From Levilactobacillus cerevisiae (GTDB lineage Bacteria > Bacillota > Bacilli > Lactobacillales > Lactobacillaceae), in assembly GCF_003946245.1 (NCBI RefSeq), contig NZ_RHNN01000002.1, positions 89,263 through 153,262 on the forward strand: 64,000 nucleotides of DNA, in the 5' to 3' direction. Of this stretch, positions 58,880 through 64,000 are shown one piece after another (within the stretch, counting starts at the first letter, position 1; every line of letters begins with the position of its first letter). The position numbers were made by a program, and so were the translations under genes. The notes below the pieces were generated by a model that saw only the letters and a program-made list of their open reading frames with translations, was not told the origin of the DNA and ran no database searches.

Positions 58880-59764
58880 TTAGCCCGTAGTTAAGTAGTG
58901 GAGGAAGCGGTGGGCGGCCGTCGACAACCGGCCTCGTGGATACACCACCTGCAAGTGACTGACCAGCGGCTCGCTGAACGGGCGTAACACAAAGTCAGGG
59001 GTCAGAAACGGCTCGGCCGACTTGGCAAACAGAAACGTCACCTGTTGGGTGTGCTGAATCATGGCGAGGAGCGTTTCAATGTGGGGCGTGGTGAAGCGGA
59101 TGTTGGGCGTGAAGCCGGCCTGCTGATACCGCTCGCCCATTTTCTCATAAACGCCGGAGCCTGGATTCAGACTCACGACGTCAACGGCCTGTAAATCGGT
59201 CATCTGAATGCTAGATTGCTTTGCTAGCGGGTGAGTCGTGGGCAGGACGACCTGCAATTCATCGTTGTCCAGGTCAACCATGTCAAATTGTGACCGGCTA
59301 AGCTGCTGACTCTGGACGTCCCGCAAAATGGCGAGGTCGAGCGTCTGATTCTGTAGCATCGTCAATAATTCCGCGCCCTCCAGTTCTTCCAAACGAATAT
59401 TGAGTTGCGGGTAGTCCTGCATGAAGTGGCGCATCTTGGCCGCCAGCCCGTATTGCGCCATGACCGGCACACTGCCGATGTGAATGGTCCCGCGGCGCAA
59501 CGCCTGATAGTCGGCCAGTTCCGTCTGCAACAACTGGTATTGCGCCGTCAATGTCTGGGCGTAGCGAAAGAAGACGTCGCCACTCTCCGTGATGGTCAGC
59601 TGGCGTTTATTCCGCGTGGAAATGAGGGCCACGCCCAGCTCATTTTGCATGTTCCGTAAGCGTTTAGACAGGGCGGACTGGGTAATGTGGAGTTCCACCG
59701 CGGCGTCCGAAATATTACGAATCTGATAAAGGGTGATGAAGCTGGTAAGATCGTCAATCGTCAT
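58880..59764 (-). CDS. LysR-family regulator of the gallate operon (TanR-like)
   Basis: A 294-residue regulator with the LysR winged helix (MTIDDLTSFITLYQIRNISDAAVELHITQSALSKRLRNMQNELGVAL) and a two-lobed effector domain. ATG at 59764 has AAAGGATGG 9-10 bases upstream; the ATG at 59776 touches it. Divergent from lpdC by 119 bases, matching the tannin/gallate regulator layout known from L. plantarum, where a LysR protein activates gallate genes. That role here is inferred from position. Confidence 0.88.
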   Translation of the reverse strand: MTIDDLTSFITLYQIRNISDAAVELHITQSALSKRLRNMQNELGVALISTRNKRQLTITESGDVFFRYAQTLTAQYQLLQTELADYQALRRGTIHIGSVPVMAQYGLAAKMRHFMQDYPQLNIRLEELEGAELLTMLQNQTLDLAILRDVQSQQLSRSQFDMVDLDNDELQVVLPTTHPLAKQSSIQMTDLQAVDVVSLNPGSGVYEKMGERYQQAGFTPNIRFTTPHIETLLAMIQHTQQVTFLFAKSAEPFLTPDFVLRPFSEPLVSHLQVVYPRGRLSTAAHRFLHYLTTG

Positions 59765-59883
59765 GGTCGGAGCCATCCTTTCTGTTATTCCTGTTAAGCA
59801 TAACGTTAGTCGAAAGTGGTGTTGTTTGCAACTCTTTTCTGGTCTAATCTAGCAGGTATAGACGAAATCAAGGAGGTCATCAC

Positions 59884-61350
59884 ATGGCAAACGAACCATA
59901 CGATTTGCGCAAAGTATTGGCAGAATTACAAACGCACCCGGGGCAGTATCACGCCACCGACGTTGCGGTTGACCCGGACGCCGAGCTCTCCGGTGTGTAT
60001 CGCTACATTGGTGCTGGTGGCACCGTGGCACGGCCAACGCAGGAAGGCCCCGCGATGATGTTTAACAACGTCACCGGCTTCCCGGAAACCAAAGTCTTAA
60101 CCGGACTAATGGCCAGCCGTAAGCGGGTCGGCCTCATGTTTCATCACGATTATCACACGTTGGGACAGTTTCTAAATGATTCCGTGGCCAACCCAATTCC
60201 TCCCGTCATGGTCACCGACGCCCCCGCTCATGAAGTCGTGCACAAGGCGACTGACCCCGACTTTGATATTCGTAAATTAGTGGCCGCACCCACGAACACG
60301 CCCGAGGACGCGGGTCCCTACATCACGGTCGGCGTGGTCCTGGGCTCCAACAAGGCCAAGACCATGAGCGACGTCACGATTCACCGGATGGTTCTGGAAG
60401 ACAAGGACACGCTGGGCATCTACATCATGCCTGGCGGTCGGCACATTGGCGCGTTTGCCAAGGAATACGAGGCGGCCAACGAACCGATGCCCATCACCAT
60501 AAATATTGGGCTGGACCCGGCCATCACCATCGGCTGCACCTTTGAGCCACCGACCACCCCGCTCGGCTACAACGAACTCGGCGTGGCCGGGGCCATTCGC
60601 CAGGAGGCGGTTGGTCTGACCAAGGCACTAACTGTCGATGAAAATGCCATCGCCCGTTCTGAATTTACGCTAGAGGGTTACATTATGCCTAACGAACGGA
60701 TTCAAGAGGACATCAACACCCACACGGGCAAGGCGATGCCGGAGTTCCCGGGTTACGATGGCGATGCCAATCCGGCGCTACAAGTGATTAAGGTTACCGC
60801 CGTCACCCATCGCGAAAATCCCATCATGCAGAGCGTCATCGGGCCTTCCGAAGAGCACGTCAGCATGGCCGGCATTCCCACTGAAGCCAGCATTCTTTCG
60901 CTGACCAACCGGGCAATCCCGGGTAAGGTCTTGAACGTTTACAATCCGCCGGCTGGTGGTGGCAAATTGATGACGATCATGCAGATTCACAAGGATGATG
61001 AGGCCGATGAGGGGATTCAGCGGCAGGCGGCCTTACTCGCGTTTGCGGCGTTTAAAGAACTGAAGACCGTTATTTTGGTGGACGAAGACGTCGACATTTT
61101 TGATATGAACGATGTGATGTGGACCGTGAACACACGCTTTCAGGCTGACCAGGATTTGATGGTCTTGCCGGGAATGCGCAACCACCCGTTGGATCCTTCG
61201 GAACGGCCAGAGTACGATCCGAAGTCGATTCGTACCCGGGGGATGTCGTCCAAATTGGTGATTGATGGAACCGTACCGTTTGATATGAAGGACCAGTTCG
61301 TGCGGGCCAAATTCAAGGACGTCCCGGACTGGGAGAAATATTTAAAATAG
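59884..61350 (+). CDS. lpdC: Gallate/protocatechuate decarboxylase catalytic subunit (UbiD family)
   Basis: A 488-residue prenylated-FMN-dependent decarboxylase that converts gallate to pyrogallol and protocatechuate to catechol. UbiD-family blocks: GVYRYIGAGGTVARPTQEGPAMMFNNVTGFP, VTIHRMVLEDKDTLGIYIMPGGRHIGAF, GYNELGVAGAIRQEAVGLTKAL, PTEASILSLTNRAIPG, and LVDEDVDIFDMNDVMWTVNTRFQADQDLMVLPG. The length fits LpdC (about 490). ATG has AAGGAGG 8 bases upstream. In L. plantarum lpdC lies far from lpdB and lpdD; here all three are together. Confidence 0.95.
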   Translation: MANEPYDLRKVLAELQTHPGQYHATDVAVDPDAELSGVYRYIGAGGTVARPTQEGPAMMFNNVTGFPETKVLTGLMASRKRVGLMFHHDYHTLGQFLNDSVANPIPPVMVTDAPAHEVVHKATDPDFDIRKLVAAPTNTPEDAGPYITVGVVLGSNKAKTMSDVTIHRMVLEDKDTLGIYIMPGGRHIGAFAKEYEAANEPMPITINIGLDPAITIGCTFEPPTTPLGYNELGVAGAIRQEAVGLTKALTVDENAIARSEFTLEGYIMPNERIQEDINTHTGKAMPEFPGYDGDANPALQVIKVTAVTHRENPIMQSVIGPSEEHVSMAGIPTEASILSLTNRAIPGKVLNVYNPPAGGGKLMTIMQIHKDDEADEGIQRQAALLAFAAFKELKTVILVDEDVDIFDMNDVMWTVNTRFQADQDLMVLPGMRNHPLDPSERPEYDPKSIRTRGMSSKLVIDGTVPFDMKDQFVRAKFKDVPDWEKYLK

Positions 61351-61363
61351 AGGATGATGACTG

Positions 61364-61927
61364 ATGAAGAAGATTGTGATTGGGGTAACCGGCGCGTCCG
61401 GAACGATTTACGCGATTGACCTGTTGAAAAAGTTACAAGCCAATCCTGACGTGAAAACGCATTTGGTGATGAGTGCCTGGGCCACGAAAAATTTGGCGTT
61501 GGAAACGGACTATTCGCTCGCCCAAATCAAGGCGTTGGCGGATGTCGTTTACAGCGACCGGGACCAGGGGGCCGCGATTGCCAGCGGATCATTTCTGAAC
61601 GATGGTATGGTAATCGTGCCCGCCAGCATGAAGACCGTGGCCAGTGTGGCGTACGGCTTCGGTGAAAACTTAATCGCCCGCGCTGCCGACGTGACCATCA
61701 AGGAGCAGCGGAAACTGATCATCGTGCCCCGGGAAACGCCACTGAGCGTGATCCATTTGGAGAATCTGACCAAGCTGGCCAAGTTGGGCGCCCAGATCAT
61801 TCCCCCAATCCCGGCCTTCTACAATCATCCCCAGACCATTCAAGATTTAGTCGATCATCAGAGCATGAAGGTGCTGGACGCCTTTGGCATTCCCTTTGAA
61901 ACGACCAAGCGTTGGGAGGGGGATTAG
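61364..61927 (+). CDS. lpdB: Flavin prenyltransferase (UbiX-like), LpdB
   Basis: A 187-residue UbiX-family enzyme that makes prenylated FMN for LpdC. It shows the FMN/phosphate motif GVTGASGTIYAIDLL, SGSFLNDGMVIVPASMKTVASVAYGFGENLIARAADVTIKEQRKLIIVPRETPLSVIHLENL, and PAFYNHPQTIQDLVDH, all typical. It starts 13 bases after lpdC and shares its last bases with the ribosome site of lpdD. Confidence 0.95.
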   Translation: MKKIVIGVTGASGTIYAIDLLKKLQANPDVKTHLVMSAWATKNLALETDYSLAQIKALADVVYSDRDQGAAIASGSFLNDGMVIVPASMKTVASVAYGFGENLIARAADVTIKEQRKLIIVPRETPLSVIHLENLTKLAKLGAQIIPPIPAFYNHPQTIQDLVDHQSMKVLDAFGIPFETTKRWEGD

Positions 61928-61928
61928 T

Positions 61929-62339
61929 ATGCCCAAATTTAGCGTGACCCAGGAGAATTATACGATTGACGCGGAACTGACCGTGGTAGGCAAGGATCTG
62001 TTGATTGTGGTGACCGGCGGCAGTAATCCCCACATTGGCGACGTGACCACGCTGACCCGGGACACGGCGATGCAAACGATCAAATATCCCAGCCATGATG
62101 GCCGTTTTCACAAGGATAATTTTGTCGGCGAACGGGTCGCTCGCGTGGTCCAACCCGTGTTGCCGGGCAGCTGCACGATTACGGCTGGCATCCACGTGAA
62201 TCAAATCACCAAGGCCCAGATTGCGGCGGCGTCCCCGATGGGCGAGGCGCTAGGCCGACAAATCGTGGTCTGGCTCGCGGCGCATCCGGTTGCGGCTCCT
62301 GCGCCCCAGTACTACGGTTCGGATGAACAACCGATTTAA
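61929..62339 (+). CDS. lpdD: Gallate decarboxylase subunit D (LpdD)
   Basis: A 136-residue protein of the LpdD/VdcD-related accessory group (opens MPKFSVTQENYTIDAELTVVGKDLLIVVTGGSNPHIGDVTTL). In L. plantarum LpdD accompanies LpdB and is dispensable for activity, with an unclear role. ATG at 61929 lies one base after the lpdB stop with GGGAGGGGG upstream; the longer frame from 61884 overlaps lpdB. A partial repeat begins right behind it. Confidence 0.88.
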   Translation: MPKFSVTQENYTIDAELTVVGKDLLIVVTGGSNPHIGDVTTLTRDTAMQTIKYPSHDGRFHKDNFVGERVARVVQPVLPGSCTITAGIHVNQITKAQIAAASPMGEALGRQIVVWLAAHPVAAPAPQYYGSDEQPI

Positions 62340-62351
62340 AACCTAAGTAGT

Positions 62352-62452
62352 GGTGGCTTTCCGTTCCCGGCGGCGAGTTCAAGGTGCCCTGCTGTGGGGC
62401 CCGGCTCCAGCCTGGGGAGCGGTCCTGCACCTCGACTTGAAACTTGGGTAGT
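62352..62452 (-). repeat. Half copy of the cloverleaf repeat (type IV, reverse), copy K
   Basis: Nearly repeats the first hundred bases of copy L (GGCGAGTTCAAGGTGCCC, CTGCTGTGGGG, P4) and then stops before P3; distance to L about 107 bases. Confidence 0.8.
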
Positions 62453-62454
62453 GT

Positions 62455-62647
62455 GGTGGTGGCTTTTCGTTCCCGGCGGCGAGTTCAAGGTGCCCTGCTG
62501 TGGGGCCCGGTTCCGGCCTGAGGGGCGGTCCTGCACCTCGACTTGAAGCCTCACTGAGAACCGTGAGTCTCCAAGGTCGTCCCATGGCCTAAGCCGAGAA
62601 AACCACTCGGCTAATGCCATCGACACAGCTGGGCACCTTGACTCGCC
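62455..62647 (-). repeat. Cloverleaf repeat, copy L (type IV, reverse)
   Basis: P1 GGCGAGTTCAAGGTGCCC (62478-62495) with GGGCACCTTG/ACTCGCC (62631-62647; one bulged base), a fifth P1 sequence. CTGCTGTGGGG, P4 around TTCCGGCCTGAGGGGCGGTCC, P3 ACTTGAAGCCTCAC../..GTGAGTCTCC, P2 GGCCTAAGCCGAG/CTCGGCTAATGCC, then CGACACAGCTGG. Confidence 0.85.
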
Positions 62648-62804
62648 TTTGGTCACTGATACTGGTGCGCTGAGTTTCTCGGAGTGTGAGACCGGAGATA
62701 CCTCAGGCCCGGGCTTCAGCTGACATTGGTGTCGTTTGTAGTTGGGTAATTAGCAATCTGAGCCAGTATCATCGCACGGAGGCAGGTTAGTCAAAGAACA
62801 AAAC

Positions 62805-62836
62805 GGAGCTACGACGAGAAAATCGTAGCTCCTTTA
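62805..62836. terminator. Strong hairpin after the lpd operon and repeats
   Basis: GGAGCTACGA (62805-62814) and TCGTAGCTCC (62823-62832) pair perfectly and are followed by TTT. It may end read-through transcription from lpdCBD. Confidence 0.65.
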
Positions 62837-62856
62837 CTATTGAATTAGAATGCGTG

Positions 62857-63145
62857 CACAAATGTTGCCAGACCAGCGATGGGTCATATCAATATCATGG
62901 TGAAGCACAATCTTAACCGGAGGAGGCCAGAGGTGGAGTCAGCTGTGACAACGGTGTTAGCTGAGAATCAGCTTACAGCGTGGGACGTGTTTGGAGCCTG
63001 ACGATTCTTGTCAGGCTTCAAACCGAGCCGGAGGACCGCACCTCAGGCCGCAGGCGGTCCCCATAGCAGACGGAATCTCTGGCAGCCGCAGGTGGCAATT
63101 CCTAACAAATTTAATATTGATAATCATTGTTAGCTGGGCCTTTTT
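62857..63145 (+). repeat. Cloverleaf repeat, copy M (type II, forward)
   Basis: GCACAAATGTTGCCAG, AACCGGAGGAGG, P1 CCAGAGGT/ATCTCTGG, P2 GTTAGCTGAG/..CAGCTTAC, P3 TTTGGAGCCTGAC/GTCAGGCTTCAAA (13 pairs, one wobble), P4 GGACCG/CGGTCC, CCCCATAGC, GCAGCCGCAGGTGGC and GTTAGCTGGGCCTTTTTTT. In P3 the loop-proximal pairs differ from copy C but stay complementary. Confidence 0.88.
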
Positions 63146-63257
63146 TTGTTGCCTGGGTTTCCCCAATTGTTACAAATTCAGTTTCACAAAACTTTATCGC
63201 CATACATTCCCCGCCACGGCGTATAATCAAACGTAAAGAGGCGGGGAGGAACAACAC

Positions 63258-63803
63258 ATGAAAAAATGGATGATAGCGGTCGCAACCGGGGTTAGCTTGC
63301 TGGCTGTCGGCGGCTTGCAGACGGGGATGCCAGTGACGGCACAGGCCAAGGCCAAGACGACTTTAAAAGCGGTGCCGCAACGTTATCGCCACACCTGGTA
63401 CCACTATGCCAACGGTAAAATGGACACCTTAACCTTTACCACCAAACAAATTGCGGGGATGACCTATTACAATGGCAAAAGGGTGAAGTACGTGGCATAC
63501 ATTCATCACCATAAGCTGACCGCCACCAGCTTTAAGAAGCATTATTCCTGGAGCACGGCGGTCACGACTAAACGTCATCAAGCTCAGTGGATCAACGTCC
63601 GTGGCTGGAATCAAGTCATGGGGGACGGTGATTACTACAAGGTGATGACCAAGACGGTGAAGGGCAAGAAGGTCAGTGTTTTGAGTCAGGCCAGTGGTGC
63701 TGGCGTCTGGACCAGCGCGCACTATTACCGGACCAAGTCGCTCGCTAAGCAACGGGGGACGACCTACTTCAATGGTGAGGTCTACTACCCCAAGAACGTT
63801 TAG
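63258..63803 (+). CDS. Small secreted Lys/Tyr/His-rich protein
   Basis: A 181-residue protein with a signal peptide (MKKWMIAVATGVSLLAVGG..TAQAKA, cleavage near residue 31) and a Cys-free mature domain starting TTLKAVPQRYRHTWYHYANGKMDTLTF. It is rich in Lys, Tyr, His and Thr, ending NGEVYYPKNV, and belongs to the broad set of small lactobacillar secreted proteins also represented at 5571-6023. Function unknown. ATG with GGGGAGG 9 bases upstream; a terminator follows at 63865-63906. Confidence 0.85.
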   Translation: MKKWMIAVATGVSLLAVGGLQTGMPVTAQAKAKTTLKAVPQRYRHTWYHYANGKMDTLTFTTKQIAGMTYYNGKRVKYVAYIHHHKLTATSFKKHYSWSTAVTTKRHQAQWINVRGWNQVMGDGDYYKVMTKTVKGKKVSVLSQASGAGVWTSAHYYRTKSLAKQRGTTYFNGEVYYPKNV

Positions 63804-63864
63804 CAGCCACACCAATTGCAGTCTAAGAATAAGTGTCTTTACCCAATAATTTTAAATACCTGTC

Positions 63865-63906
63865 AAACACCAACGACCGCGCGCTTTGCGGGAGCTGGTG
63901 TTTTTT
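63865..63906 (+). terminator. Intrinsic terminator of the secreted protein gene
   Basis: AACACCA..CGCGC pairs with GCG..TGGTGTT, followed by TTTTTT. Confidence 0.8.
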
Positions 63907-64000
63907 GTACCCCTAACTTTTTTGGGTCTACACTTTCTGGTATTGGTGAATAACTAATACCGGTTTTTTGTCTGTTTTGAAAATCAGAAAAATAAAAAAG
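63907..64000. other. Window end, no gene recognised
   Basis: About 95 bases of AT-rich sequence with no credible reading frame; possibly the promoter side of the next gene. Confidence 0.4.

Overview
The window reads as chromosome of a heterofermentative lactic acid bacterium of the Lactobacillaceae, probably a GC-rich Levilactobacillus. This is inferred from gene content (cytoplasmic-type transhydrogenase split in three, tannase plus gallate decarboxylase, small secreted proteins with Lys-rich cores, GlnK/GlnL-like two-component pair), strong AGGAGG ribosome sites, frequent TTG/GTG starts, and GC near 50% or above. No rRNA, tRNA, CRISPR array, prophage or intact insertion sequence was found.

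Layout. 1-6 kb: tail of an LPXTG surface protein, a DUF2798 membrane protein, an orphan antitoxin-like protein, a HAD phosphatase, a Bcr/CflA-type drug exporter preceded by a leader peptide with mutually exclusive hairpins, an AzgA-type purine permease with a PurR box, and a small secreted protein. 6-10.5 kb: a LysR regulator divergent from a PEBP/cyclophilin-like/NmrA-like operon, a secreted matrixin-type zinc protease and a glutathione peroxidase. 10.5-13.3 kb: a CopY-boxed copper operon on the minus strand (two cupredoxins, CopA, and a 34-residue membrane peptide). 13.4-21 kb: a beta-lactamase-fold hydrolase, a GlnK/GlnL-like two-component system, and divergently arcB-arcC-yfcC. 21-27.5 kb: repeat-rich land with a possible GPP34-like gene and the pnt transhydrogenase operon. 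27.5-38 kb: YtrA-type GntR regulator with an ABC transporter, a MarR/MFS divergent pair with symmetrical overlapping promoters, TauE exporter, two VOC proteins, a MarR/ABC exporter operon, and a PAP2 phosphatase with an autotransporter-type repeat. 38-47.4 kb: GH31 glycosidase with a GPH sugar transporter, PucR/HxlR-like regulators, nitroreductase, NmrA-like protein, GH36 alpha-galactosidase and pyroglutamyl peptidase. 47.5-58.4 kb: DUF4867, DUF1801, an AT-richer GmrSD-like protein, hydroxyacyl-CoA dehydrogenase, APC permease, tannase, thioredoxin with CsoR/CstR-like operators, acetyltransferase, deformylase-like protein and DUF1697. 58.9-62.3 kb: LysR (TanR-like) divergent from lpdC-lpdB-lpdD. 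The window ends with another small secreted protein.

The most striking feature is an intergenic repeat family present in about a dozen full copies and several fragments (20.9-23.3, 26.6-27.5, 56.1, 58.6, 62.4-63.1 kb). Every full copy can be folded as a closing stem P1 around three hairpins (P2, P3, P4), with conserved junction strings CAGCYGTG and CCCACAGC. The stems change sequence between copies while staying complementary (P1 exists in at least five unrelated sequences), which is covariation expected of a selected four-way-junction RNA or a cruciform DNA. I do not recognise it as a named family.

Working together: tannase releases gallate, and LpdC/B/D decarboxylate it under a LysR regulator. 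ArcB/ArcC/YfcC fit citrulline or ornithine-carbamoyl-phosphate catabolism, without arcA in the window. The copper operon exports and buffers copper. Three separate drug-efflux loci (Bcr/CflA, DHA2, ABC) each carry a recognisable local control element.
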